The notes under the pieces were generated by a model that searched no databases, was not told where the DNA came from, and was given only the letters and a program-made list of their open reading frames with translations. Positions 52,859-61,597 of a DNA stretch of 64,000 nucleotides are shown piece after piece. A program made the position numbers and the translations under genes. The stretch lies in NCBI RefSeq assembly GCF_002733955.1, contig NZ_NVXQ01000021.1:124001-188000 (forward strand), in the 5' to 3' direction. The stretch is from Hoeflea sp. (GTDB lineage Bacteria; Pseudomonadota; Alphaproteobacteria; Rhizobiales; Rhizobiaceae). How positions within the stretch are numbered: the first letter of the stretch is position 1; each line of letters starts with the position of its first letter.

Positions 52859-54523
52859 CTATCGGCACTCGAAGCTCGCGGCGGATTTGGTATCGCCGCT
52901 CACGTACTGAGCCGTTGAAGGCGCCGGGCACAGCGGCCGGGTCGCACCCTTGAGTGCTTCTGGCACTTCCTTGTTGTCAGCACGGGCGGAGGCCAGGACG
53001 GCCTCCGGCGCGTCACCCTGCTTGACCCAATCCACCAGTTCGCCGAACAGGTCAAAGGAGTCGGTTGCAGGGCCGCCCCGGCAATGGGTCATCCCCGGGA
53101 CCGGGTAGTATTTCGCAATCCCATCAGCCTTGCCGCCATTGTTGGCGTCGAGCTTGCTGTACCAGGTGCCGGTGTCGTTTGCCGAAAATACGGGGTCGCT
53201 GACACCGTGGAAAAGGATCATCTTGCCGCCATTGTCGCGGAACTCTGCCAGTTCGGGGTTCTCGTGTCCGGGAGGGGCCATGACCTCCATTGCGGATTCA
53301 GGATAGGCTTCGCTGGTGGCGTTTATCGCGCCGGCGTTCTTTTCCAGATCGAAGTCTTTCAAAAAGGTCTCGAGATCATCGGGACTGCCGTTGATTTCGG
53401 TCGGCGGGGTGGTGAACACCTGCGCCAACGAAGATGCGCCCATCACGGCGATGATCGGCTTCTTGCCCCACGGCGGAATCGGGCTTTCCAGTTTCCAGAA
53501 GCGCCAGCCTCCCCCCTCGATACCGGTGTCCCAGGGGAACGCGCTGTAATAGGGCGTGCCGCCGTCAGCGGTGCCGGCAAAGCTGGTCTTGAGCGCGCCG
53601 ACCTGCTCGGGCGACAGGCACTGACTGTTCTGGCCGGCCGTGCACTGCAGGGTGGCTAGGTCAAAGCTTGAGTTACAGGCCTGCGTGTTCATCACCAGGC
53701 CGTCTTCGAGCCCGTCAAGAGCGTCGCAGGCCTTGCGGATGCCGTTGGCTACGAGGCTGAGATCCTCGCGGCTGAAGGCGGTCGCCAGGTCTCCGGTGAC
53801 AGCGGTAAAGGCCTGCACATCGACCGCGTGCTGCAAGGCGGCTGCGGGCAGTCTGTAGCCCGGGGCGCCGATCAGCAGACCATCAAAGGCATCGGGCATG
53901 CGTGCGGCGGCAACCATGGCGTGGCGCCCGCCATTCGAGCAGCCGACGCCATAACTGTGTCCGATCTCTTTGCCATAGAAGCCTTCGACCATTTTCCTGG
54001 CAATCGGGTCGAGCGTTGCCACGGCCTTGTAGCCATACATCTGCCGCGCCTCGAAATCGAGGCCGAAGCGGGCGCCTCCGGCGAGGCCTGCATCGGCATT
54101 GGCCGCGGCCTTGCCATCATGCCCGGCGTCAGAAGAGACCACGGCATAGCCGCGGGCCAGCGGCGTGACCGTACCGAAGCCTGCCTCGCCCGCCAGTCCG
54201 CCGAGAGCGGGTTTGACCTCGCCGTCATTGCCGCCGTTGAACTGGTGCACGTAATCACCGTTCCAGTCCGCGGGCAGCGCCAGTTCGAAGTTCAGCGCAT
54301 AATCCTTACCGTCGGTCCCGGTCCGCTCGGCGGTGACCGCGCGAATGCGGCATTGGGCGACCGGGCTTTCCTCGCCCGCCGGAACCGAAGCCACGTCGGT
54401 AAAGCGGACGTCGGTCAGTCCGAGGGCGTCGGGCGTCAGACCTTCGCAACTGCTTTGCGCCAGGGCCGCCGTGGCAGACCCCAGCAACAGCGCGGCGGCG
54501 CCAATGATACGTTTCTCCATCAT
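52859..54523 (-). CDS. Tannase/feruloyl-esterase family hydrolase, exported
   Basis: This is a 554-aa secreted esterase. The Sec signal is MMEKRIIGAAALLLGSATAALA. The nucleophile Ser lies in YGVGCSNGGRHA; the Cys beside it, and the one in MTHCRGG near the catalytic His, form the disulphide typical of the family. The catalytic Asp is in FHGVSDPVFS. Family members release gallate, ferulate or terephthalate-type aromatic acids from esters. GGGAGGAG precedes the ATG. It is divergent from a SAF-domain oxidoreductase gene. Confidence 0.92.
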   Translation of the reverse strand: MMEKRIIGAAALLLGSATAALAQSSCEGLTPDALGLTDVRFTDVASVPAGEESPVAQCRIRAVTAERTGTDGKDYALNFELALPADWNGDYVHQFNGGNDGEVKPALGGLAGEAGFGTVTPLARGYAVVSSDAGHDGKAAANADAGLAGGARFGLDFEARQMYGYKAVATLDPIARKMVEGFYGKEIGHSYGVGCSNGGRHAMVAAARMPDAFDGLLIGAPGYRLPAAALQHAVDVQAFTAVTGDLATAFSREDLSLVANGIRKACDALDGLEDGLVMNTQACNSSFDLATLQCTAGQNSQCLSPEQVGALKTSFAGTADGGTPYYSAFPWDTGIEGGGWRFWKLESPIPPWGKKPIIAVMGASSLAQVFTTPPTEINGSPDDLETFLKDFDLEKNAGAINATSEAYPESAMEVMAPPGHENPELAEFRDNGGKMILFHGVSDPVFSANDTGTWYSKLDANNGGKADGIAKYYPVPGMTHCRGGPATDSFDLFGELVDWVKQGDAPEAVLASARADNKEVPEALKGATRPLCPAPSTAQYVSGDTKSAASFECR

Positions 54524-54560
54524 GTTCTCCTCCCAGGAACGTCATATTGTGCAGAAATGT

Positions 54561-54583
54561 AATTGTTATGTTTCGTAACAATT
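54561..54583. promoter_or_regulatory. Inverted repeat between tannase and oxidoreductase genes
   Basis: The 8-bp arms AATTGTTA and TAACAATT are separated by TGTTTCG. It lies 38 bases upstream of the tannase-family start in an AT-rich island, a fitting place for a repressor operator. No regulator gene is adjacent to this site. Confidence 0.5.
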
Positions 54584-54712
54584 GTAGCGGATTTGGTCAA
54601 TCGGGTTTTGCCTGGGGAGCCGGTCGGGCATGCCTGGCCGGGGGCTCGCTGTCGCCAGAAGAGTGCGCTACAACGGGCTCGCAGCCCGGCCGGGAGGGGT
54701 ACGGTTGCAGCG

Positions 54713-56071
54713 ATGGCAAGGGAGGTGACCGCCAAGATGAACCTGTTTTCAATGTTGAACAAGCGTGCCGAGGACGGCGAACCCATTCGCATCGGGATGA
54801 TCGGGGCGGGCAAATTCGGGACCATGTTCCTGTCGCAGGTACGCAGGCTTGCGGGCATCCACCTGGTCGGCGTGGCAGACCTGTCGCCGGCCAACGCGCG
54901 GTCGAACATGGAGTTTGTCGGCTGGGAACCGGAGCGCTTTGCCGCCGCATCGCTGGACCAGGCTGCGAAAGAGGGCGGCACCCATGTCGGAGACGACTGG
55001 CAGGCGCTGGTCGCGCATCCGGCGATCGACATCGTGATTGAATGCACCGGCGCGCCGGTGGCTGCGATCGACCACATTCTTGGCGCGTTCGATCATGGCA
55101 AGCACGTGATCAATGTCACCGTCGAGGCGGATGCGTTTTGCGGCTATGCACTGGCGCGGAAAGCGCAGCAGGCCGGGGTTATCTATTCGATGGCCTATGG
55201 CGATCAGCCGGCGCTGACCTGTGACCTGGTTGACTGGGCGCGCACTTGTGGCTTCAACGTCACCGCCGCCGGACGCGGGCACAAATGGTTGCCCGAATTC
55301 CGAAAGTCGACGCCGGAAACGGTGTGGGACCATTGGGGCGTCTCCCGCGAAAAGGCCGAGCGCGGGCGGCTCAATCCGAAGATGTTCAACTCGTTCCTTG
55401 ACGGCTCCAAACCGGCGATCGAATCCTCGGCGATCGCCAATGCCACCGGCCTGATGGTGCCGACACACGGCCTGCAATTTCCCGTCGGCGGGGCCGAGGA
55501 TCTGGCCAACATCATGCGGCCGAAAGCCGAAGGCGGCCATCTTGAGCAAAAGGGCATGGTCGAGGTGGCCTCGTCACTGACCCGCGACGGCACGCCGGTG
55601 CCCTATGATATCCGGCAGGGCGTCTGGGTGGTGTTTGAAGGCGACACGGACTATCTGCGCAACTGCTTTCAGGAATATCTGGTGCGGACCGATGACAGCG
55701 GACGTTACTCCTCGCTTTACAAGCGCTGGCACCTGATCGGGCTGGAGCTGCCGGTGTCGGTGGCCTCGGTCGGGTTGCGCAAGGAGCCGACCGGCGTTGC
55801 CCGGTGCTTCAATGGTGATGTTGCAGCCATCGCCAAGCGCGATCTGGCCGCGGGCGAGGTTCTCGACGGGGAGGGCGGCTACACCGTGACCGGCGGGCTG
55901 CGCCCTGCCAGGGCGTCCGTGGAAGCGGGCTATCTGCCGCTCGGGCTGGCACACAATGTCACCCTCAAGCGCGCCATTGCCGATGGCCAGCCGGTCCGCT
56001 TCGAGGATGTCGAGATCGACGAGACGACTACGGCTTACAAGCTGCGCAGGTGGATGGAAACACTATCCTGA
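54713..56071 (+). CDS. NAD(P)-dependent oxidoreductase with C-terminal SAF domain
   Basis: This is a protein of about 452 aa. The N-terminal Rossmann domain has RIGMIGAGKFGTMFLSQV, as in homoserine-dehydrogenase-like proteins. The central catalytic region includes ECTGAPVAAIDHIL and AGRGHKWLPEF. The C-terminal SAF domain reads KRDLAAGEVLDGEGGYTV and PLGLAHNVTLKRAIADG. Several sugar-acid pathways carry such fusions, but I cannot name the substrate. The start may be the ATG at 54713 or the one at 54737 (MNLFSML); GGGAGG lies between them. Confidence 0.82.
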   Translation: MAREVTAKMNLFSMLNKRAEDGEPIRIGMIGAGKFGTMFLSQVRRLAGIHLVGVADLSPANARSNMEFVGWEPERFAAASLDQAAKEGGTHVGDDWQALVAHPAIDIVIECTGAPVAAIDHILGAFDHGKHVINVTVEADAFCGYALARKAQQAGVIYSMAYGDQPALTCDLVDWARTCGFNVTAAGRGHKWLPEFRKSTPETVWDHWGVSREKAERGRLNPKMFNSFLDGSKPAIESSAIANATGLMVPTHGLQFPVGGAEDLANIMRPKAEGGHLEQKGMVEVASSLTRDGTPVPYDIRQGVWVVFEGDTDYLRNCFQEYLVRTDDSGRYSSLYKRWHLIGLELPVSVASVGLRKEPTGVARCFNGDVAAIAKRDLAAGEVLDGEGGYTVTGGLRPARASVEAGYLPLGLAHNVTLKRAIADGQPVRFEDVEIDETTTAYKLRRWMETLS

Positions 56072-56101
56072 ATTCTCCTGCCCGGTTCCCGCGTCGCCGG
56101 A

Positions 56102-57010
56102 TCAGTTTTCCGCGTGCTGCTGCCGGGCGTACTCTGTTGGCGACTGGCCGGCATGGCGGGTGAAAGCGACGCTGAAGGCGCTGGCTGAGCCGTAGCCGAC
56201 ACGCTCGGCGACCTCGGCGACGCCCGCTTCGCGCCGCCGCAGCATGGTCTTGGCCAGCGCCATGCGCCAGGACAGCAGGTACTCCATCGGCGCCATGCCG
56301 ACCAGCCGCTGAAAGCGGTCGAAAAATGCCGAACGTGACAGCCCTGACTGCCGGGCGAGTTCGGCAATGCTCCAGCGCCTCGTCGGGGTTTCGTGCATGG
56401 CGCGGATCGCCAGGCTGAGGCGTTCGTCGGCGAGCCCGCGCAGCAACCCCGTGGGTGCGGCCGTGCCCGACGTCGAGCGCAGTGCTTCGATCAACAGCAC
56501 CTCGAGCAGACGCTCCATGACCATTTCGCGCGCCGGCCGCATGGTGCGCGATTCATCACCGACCAGCTGGGCAAGTGTGGCCAGCCGGTGGTCGTCGCGG
56601 ATGTGCACCAGATCGGGCAGCAGCGACACAAGAAGAGCGGCGTCAGGCGAGCCGAAGCGGCAATAGCCGACACGGAGGCGAACCTCCGGTGGCCCATCCT
56701 GGCGTCCATGCCGGATCTCGCCATCAAGCAGCGATGCAATCGACGTGTCGATCGCTGGCGCCGGTGCGGCGTCGAGTCCGGACATGGTGAAGTCACGGGC
56801 GAAGGGGATCAGGACGAAATCGCCTTGCCGGAGCACCACCGGCATCTGTCCATCAACACAGAGCCGGCAGGCCCCTTCAAGCACAATACAAAAGAAAGGA
56901 CGGCCGTATTCGGAGCGGGAGACGCTCCAGGAACCGGCCCCGCTGACCAGTTTGGAAAAGGGTGCAGACGGGCGCAGCAGCGTCACGATTTCGGACAATG
57001 GATCGATCAT
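56102..57010 (-). CDS. AraC-family transcriptional regulator with cupin sensor
   Basis: This is a 302-aa regulator. The N-terminal cupin (GRPFFCIVLEGACRLCV, VLRQGDFVLIPF) is followed by a C-terminal pair of HTH motifs (WSIAELARQSGLSRSAFFDR, GVAEVAERVGYGSASAFSVA). I chose the ATG at 57010; the upstream start codon would be TTG. It is divergent from the broken SDR gene, which is the probable target. The cupin_6-type sensor points to a small-molecule ligand. Confidence 0.9.
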   Translation of the reverse strand: MIDPLSEIVTLLRPSAPFSKLVSGAGSWSVSRSEYGRPFFCIVLEGACRLCVDGQMPVVLRQGDFVLIPFARDFTMSGLDAAPAPAIDTSIASLLDGEIRHGRQDGPPEVRLRVGYCRFGSPDAALLVSLLPDLVHIRDDHRLATLAQLVGDESRTMRPAREMVMERLLEVLLIEALRSTSGTAAPTGLLRGLADERLSLAIRAMHETPTRRWSIAELARQSGLSRSAFFDRFQRLVGMAPMEYLLSWRMALAKTMLRRREAGVAEVAERVGYGSASAFSVAFTRHAGQSPTEYARQQHAEN

Positions 57011-57103
57011 TCCGGACTTTCGCAAATCATATCTGGATTTTGAACTATAGAGCGTCCGAATGTTGCGGTCTATCTTCTGGCCAGTTCAAATAAAGGAGCT
57101 GAC

Positions 57104-57841
57104 ATGAAAACCATTCTCATTACCGGATGTTCCTCCGGTTTCGGTCTCGAAACCGCGAAGTATTTTCTTGCGCGCGACTGGAACGTTGTCGCCACCATGC
57201 GGGACCCGAAGCAGAGCCAGCTTGAGGCTTCGGATCGTCTCAGGATCCTGCCGCTTGACGTTACCGATCCCGACAGCATTGACGCGGCGGTGGAAGCTGC
57301 CGGGCTGATCGATGCGCTGGTCAACAACGCCGGTATCGGTCTGCTCGGGGTCTTCGAAACCGAGGACATGGCGGTCGTCCGGGAGATTTTCGAAACGAAC
57401 ACTCTTGGCACGATGGCCGTAACCCGAGCTGTGCTGCCGCAGTTCCGTGAGCGTCAGGCAGGCGTTATCGTCAACGTCACCTCAAGCGTCACCCTGGCGC
57501 CATTGCCGTTGTTGTCGGTCTACACCGCCAGCAAGTCGGCCGTCACCGCTTTCTCCCAATCGTTGGCGCTTGAACTGTAGCAGTTCAATATCCGTATGGC
57601 CTTGGTGGAGCCCGGGCGATCCCCGACGCGCTTCGGGGAAACTGCCCGGAAGCGGATGCAGCAGAGTGTGCCAGAGGCCTATGCCGGATTTGTCGAGAGC
57701 GTGTTTGCCAATATAGGAACGCCGGCAGGGACCGATCCTGTGGATGTGGCAGAAGCGGTGTGGCGCGCTGTCATTGATCCGGTATCGCCGGCACGCATTC
57801 CCGCGGGCGCCGATGCGATCGCGATAGCTCAGGCGAGCTGA
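57104..57841 (+). pseudogene. SDR-family oxidoreductase interrupted by an in-frame amber codon
   Basis: The reading frame opens with TGCSSGFGLETAKYFLARDW and runs through VNNAGIGLLG and the catalytic YTASKSA. It meets TAG at 57578-57580, exactly where family members continue (LALEL-stop-QFNIRMALVEPG). The same frame then codes for about 86 further residues of normal SDR C-terminus, ending at 57841. A single CAG/GAG-to-TAG change would explain this. The truncated product (158 aa) keeps the active site but loses the substrate-binding C-terminus, so it is probably inactive. AAGGAG precedes the ATG. Confidence 0.85.
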
Positions 57842-57875
57842 CGCGAAAGCAAATCCCGAGACCCATGGAGCCGGA

Positions 57876-58457
57876 CTAGTCCGGCACCGTGATCTCGAGC
57901 TTGACGTTTGCGTACCAGTCGGCCACGGCGCGGATTTCTGCGTCGGTCATGTCCTCGGCCACCGCACTCATTACCTCGTGGGTGCGCTTGCCGAGACGGA
58001 AGGCCTTGAGCTGGGTGTCGATATAGATGTTAGATTCACCGGCGAGGTTCGGCGCGTCCTCGATCAGGGCGATGCCGTCGGCACCGTGACAGGCGGTGCA
58101 GGCCTCGGGCGCGCCGGATGGATCGGCGGTCAATGTCGCCGTGGCGATCGGGTAGGCGTACCAGGCCGCTAGATCATCGATCTGCTCGTCGGTCAGCATC
58201 CTGGCCACCACCGACATCATCTCGTGCGTCCGCGTGCCGTCGCGAAAGGCGGTCAGCTGATCGTGCAGATAGGAGGCCGGTTCGCCGCCAATATGCGGCG
58301 CGATCGGAATTCTCGCGTAACCATCGATGCCGTGGCAGGTTCTGCACTGGCCGGCGATTTTCTTGCCGGCGACTGGGTCGCCCACCGGAGGTTCATCGGC
58401 ATGGGCGGCCCCGGCGAGCAAAAGCCCGCCGAGACCCAAAAGCATGAGCGCTCTCAT
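57876..58457 (-). CDS. Dihaem cytochrome c (c4-like)
   Basis: This is a 193-aa periplasmic electron carrier. The signal peptide is MRALMLLGLGGLLLAGAAHA. Two CxxCH haem sites are visible, CRTCH and CTACH, each followed by a matching domain (HEMMSVVARMLTDEQIDDLAAWYA and HEVMSAVAEDMTDAEIRAVADWYA are internal repeats). It overlaps the upstream dehydrogenase gene by ATGA and is therefore its likely electron acceptor. Confidence 0.93.
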   Translation of the reverse strand: MRALMLLGLGGLLLAGAAHADEPPVGDPVAGKKIAGQCRTCHGIDGYARIPIAPHIGGEPASYLHDQLTAFRDGTRTHEMMSVVARMLTDEQIDDLAAWYAYPIATATLTADPSGAPEACTACHGADGIALIEDAPNLAGESNIYIDTQLKAFRLGKRTHEVMSAVAEDMTDAEIRAVADWYANVKLEITVPD

Positions 58458-59707
58458 TTTGAGTAACTGATCCGGTAGATGGCGCCGGCCAGGTCGTCAG
58501 ACACCAGGATCGAGCCATCACGCAGTTGCGCCACATCGACGGGGCGGCCGAGATACTCGCCGTTCTCATCGATCCAGCCTTCCGCAAAAGGTTTCATGGT
58601 GGCGTTGCCTTCGTCATCGATCATGGTGACCATGACGCGGGCGCCGACCGGCGTTGTCCGGTTCCAGGATCCGTGCTGGGCGGAGAAGATGGCGTTCTTG
58701 TACTCGGCCGGGAATTGGTTGCCGGTGTAGAACATCATGCCAAGATCAGCCGCGTGGGCGATGGTGTTGACTGACGGCATGATCACATCTGCAGTCACTT
58801 CCTGTCCGGCATATTCGTTGGTGCGGGTGTCGCCGCCGCCATACCATGGGTGACCGAAATGCTGGCCCATGGCGGTCTGGTGGTTGAGTTCACCGGGGGG
58901 GATATCGTCGCCCATGCCGTCGACCTGGTTGTCGGTGAACCACAGATCGCCGGTTTCCGGGTGGAAGTCGTGGCCGACGGAGTTGCGGATGCCGTAGGTG
59001 TAGACCTCGCGGCCGGTGCCATCGGTGTTCATGCGGATCATGCCGCCGATGCCCCATTTGCTGTATTCCTCGAGGTGCTCGGCGGGTGCAACATTGAAGG
59101 GCTGGCCGAGCGAGATGTAGATCTTGCCATCCGGGCCGAGCTTGCAGACGCGGGCGGTGTGGTTGAAGCTTTCATGCTCCGTCGGGATCAGCTCGCCTTG
59201 CGCAACCAGATTGAAGGCTGCCACATCGGGGCTTTCATAGAAGAATTCTGCGGCGGGAAACAGCAGCACCCGGTTCTGCTCGGCAATGTAGAGAAAGCCG
59301 TCCTTGGAGAAGCATGGCCCGTTGGGGATTGAAAATGTCAGCGAGGGCGCAAAATCCTTCACCTCGTCGGCAACGCGGTCCTTGTTGCGGTCGGTGACGG
59401 ACCAGACCTTGTCCTTGCGGGTTCCGACGATGGTGACGATGCCTTGCGGGCCCACGGCCATATGGCGTGCGTCGGGCACAACCGCGTAGAGCTCGATCTT
59501 GAAGCCGTCGGGCAGGGTGATGCGTTCAAGCGTCTTCTTGATTCCGTCGGCATAGTCGCCGCTTTGTTCGATGAAGGTGAAATCGGTAACGCCGGTGGTC
59601 TTGAAGCCCGACAGCTTTTCAAGGTTGCTCGGAACATTGGCGGATTGGGCAAGAGCGCTCGAGGCCATCAGGGCGCCGACCGCGGTCATGAGAAATAACT
59701 TTGTCAT
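58454..59707 (-). CDS. PQQ-dependent sugar (sorbosone-type) dehydrogenase
   Basis: This is a 417-aa periplasmic beta-propeller quinoprotein. The signal peptide is MTKLFLMTAVGALMASSALA. Family segments include VVPDARHMAVGPQGIVTIVG, YGIRNSVGHDFHPETGDLWF and QHGSWNRTTPVGARV. It would oxidise a sugar or aldose-like substrate with PQQ and pass electrons to the co-encoded cytochrome. No PQQ synthesis genes lie in this window. GGAGGAGGAAG precedes the ATG. Confidence 0.9.
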   Translation of the reverse strand: MTKLFLMTAVGALMASSALAQSANVPSNLEKLSGFKTTGVTDFTFIEQSGDYADGIKKTLERITLPDGFKIELYAVVPDARHMAVGPQGIVTIVGTRKDKVWSVTDRNKDRVADEVKDFAPSLTFSIPNGPCFSKDGFLYIAEQNRVLLFPAAEFFYESPDVAAFNLVAQGELIPTEHESFNHTARVCKLGPDGKIYISLGQPFNVAPAEHLEEYSKWGIGGMIRMNTDGTGREVYTYGIRNSVGHDFHPETGDLWFTDNQVDGMGDDIPPGELNHQTAMGQHFGHPWYGGGDTRTNEYAGQEVTADVIMPSVNTIAHAADLGMMFYTGNQFPAEYKNAIFSAQHGSWNRTTPVGARVMVTMIDDEGNATMKPFAEGWIDENGEYLGRPVDVAQLRDGSILVSDDLAGAIYRISYSK

Positions 59708-60032
59708 ACTCTTCCTCCTCCAGGTTTATGAGCCCCTCCCTCCCAGAAGCGGCTAGCAGCAATCATGCTGATTTTCATATGTTATCACTGGTCCTGTGTT
59801 TTGGAAGTATTTTATGAAAAGTCTCATTTATCGTAAGTATTGAGGTGACGCTTCTGAGGTGCGATGCCGGGGTGTCTCTTAGTGAGGCAGAAACGGGCGC
59901 CCGAATACGCGATAGATGGAACTCGATTTCAGGATCTGTGTTCGTCAGAGCGCGAGATAATTCAGGCGCTTGCTTGTGTTTGCTGCTGTTTTTTGGAGCC
60001 GTCCCACGTCTCGAGTACTGCGTGCTTTGGCT
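59708..60032. other. Intergenic region upstream of the PQQ dehydrogenase gene
   Basis: The AT-rich half nearest 59708 (around 59760-59850) should hold the dehydrogenase promoter; I cannot assign boxes. I see no gene here. Confidence 0.45.
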
Positions 60033-61034
60033 TCAGCCGCGACCGCCCAGGCGCAAGCCGGGTGCGGGGCGTTCTTCGAGGATCTTGGCGCGGAAGCGAT
60101 AGAGCGCTGCGGGGCGGCCGCCGGTCGCTGAACTTGCAGCACCAGTGGGTTCCACCAGTTCCGCGCCTTCGACGAGGCGGCGGAAATTCTGCTTGTGCAG
60201 GTGACGGCCGGAAATCGCCTCGACCGTGGTCTGCAACTGGGTGAGGGTGAATTCGGGTGGCATCAGCTCGAAGATCACCGGCCGGTACTTGATCTTGGCG
60301 CGCAGCCTTTGCACCGCAGTGGCGGCGATCCGGCGATGGTCGAAGCGCATGGCGTGGCCCAGTTGCGTGGCAAGGCCGGTGGATTGCACTCTCTGATCGG
60401 CCACTGCCTCGGTGAGAAGGCCTGCCTCATAAAGGAGCTCGTAGCGGTCTAGCACCCGTTCCTCGTCCCAGGGGAAATCGCCCAGCCCGAAGGCAAGCCG
60501 GATCCGCGCCTTGCGGCTCGGCACCTGCTGCCGCTGCGTCGGCTCTTCGGCCCAGGGCTGCAGCCGCGGCAGGATTGCCGCATCGAGCATAGCGGGACGG
60601 CCCTGGCGCCAGTCCTCCCACGGAAACAGCTCGTACCAGTCGCGCCAGCGCGCTCCGGTGGCGTGGAGAGCTTCGGGATTGCCGGCGTCGGCCCGGGTCA
60701 GGGCGAGATAGCCGACAGAGACCAGATGCGGGCTGCCTTCGTCGCGGGCTTCATCGCTGCGCATGTGGCGGCCGCGGTCGCCGAAGGTGTAGAGTTGCTC
60801 GACATAGCCCAGATGGAGCGCGGTCTGGCTTTCCACACTTGCGCGCAGGCTGGCTTCGAATGTGCGATGCCGGGCCGGGTCGAACTGGCCAAAGGGCAGC
60901 CCGTCGGCTGATCGTTCTCCGGGAGCGGCGGGCACCGCCAGTATGCTTGGCGTCTGATTGGTCACGGCAACGATTGCAGCATTGAGGCCAATGCGAAGCG
61001 GAGGGATCGGGTCTGGGGCCATCTCGATCTTCAA
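60033..61034 (-). CDS. nadQ: NAD biosynthesis transcriptional regulator NadQ (Nudix-like sensor plus winged helix)
   Basis: This 333-aa protein has the layout of alphaproteobacterial NAD regulators (COG4111). An N-terminal Nudix-like domain (LRIGLNAAIVAVTNQTPSIL ... RTFEASLRASVESQ) lacks a recognisable catalytic Nudix box. A C-terminal winged helix includes FTLTQLQTTVEAISGRHLHK and QNFRRLVEGAELVEPTG. Family members repress nadABC in response to NAD state. A perfect palindrome precedes nadA at 45500-45522 in this window, which supports the call. It overlaps the upstream phosphatase gene by ATGA. Confidence 0.85.
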   Translation of the reverse strand: MKIEMAPDPIPPLRIGLNAAIVAVTNQTPSILAVPAAPGERSADGLPFGQFDPARHRTFEASLRASVESQTALHLGYVEQLYTFGDRGRHMRSDEARDEGSPHLVSVGYLALTRADAGNPEALHATGARWRDWYELFPWEDWRQGRPAMLDAAILPRLQPWAEEPTQRQQVPSRKARIRLAFGLGDFPWDEERVLDRYELLYEAGLLTEAVADQRVQSTGLATQLGHAMRFDHRRIAATAVQRLRAKIKYRPVIFELMPPEFTLTQLQTTVEAISGRHLHKQNFRRLVEGAELVEPTGAASSATGGRPAALYRFRAKILEERPAPGLRLGGRG

Positions 61035-61594
61035 CCACAGCTCAAGGGGCGGTCCGGCGTGGCCGCGGGGACATCGTCACCGGGCCGCACGGCGAGGCAG
61101 ATGCGGTCCCCCTCGAAGGCATCCGCGCCGCGGCCGATGGCCTTGATGGCGCGGATCAATCGGCCGTCGCGTCCAAGCAGGGAATCGCCGATCTCGATCA
61201 GCCGCGCATTTGGGGTGACAAAAGGCGATGCCGTGCGCAGACGTTCCGCCAGCGCCATCTCGTCCTGGTCGGGTTCAAGCGCCAGCGCGGTGACGGCGGC
61301 GGCGGCCGGAGACCGGGAAATTCCGAGCCAGCAGTGAATGATCAGGGGGGCACGCCGGTCCCAGCCTCGCGCGAAGTTGATCAGGCGTTCGACATGGGCT
61401 TCACCCGGCGGCGTCAGACCGGGTCGGGCGTCCGATATGTCATTGAGGCCGAGCAGGAGGTGACGGTGCTCGTCGATGACGCCGGGCCGGTGGAAGTGCT
61501 GGTTTTCAGCCAGCAGGCTGACCATTTCCCGTGCACCATGCAACACAGCGGTTTCGGCGATCTGGTTGAGGCGGCACACGAGAATGTAGGACAT
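61031..61594 (-). CDS. Predicted dual-specificity/tyrosine phosphatase
   Basis: This is a 187-aa protein with the Cys-phosphatase loop HCWLGISRSP (C-x5-R) and an upstream Asp-rich region (LLLGLNDISDA) that could supply the general acid. It resembles the short predicted protein-tyrosine phosphatases found in Rhizobiales. Its position in a ygfZ-HD-phosphatase-nadQ run is suggestive, but its substrate is unknown. Its start lies 4 bases from the HD gene stop. Confidence 0.86.
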   Translation of the reverse strand: MSYILVCRLNQIAETAVLHGAREMVSLLAENQHFHRPGVIDEHRHLLLGLNDISDARPGLTPPGEAHVERLINFARGWDRRAPLIIHCWLGISRSPAAAAVTALALEPDQDEMALAERLRTASPFVTPNARLIEIGDSLLGRDGRLIRAIKAIGRGADAFEGDRICLAVRPGDDVPAATPDRPLSCG

Positions 61595-61597
61595 GGG

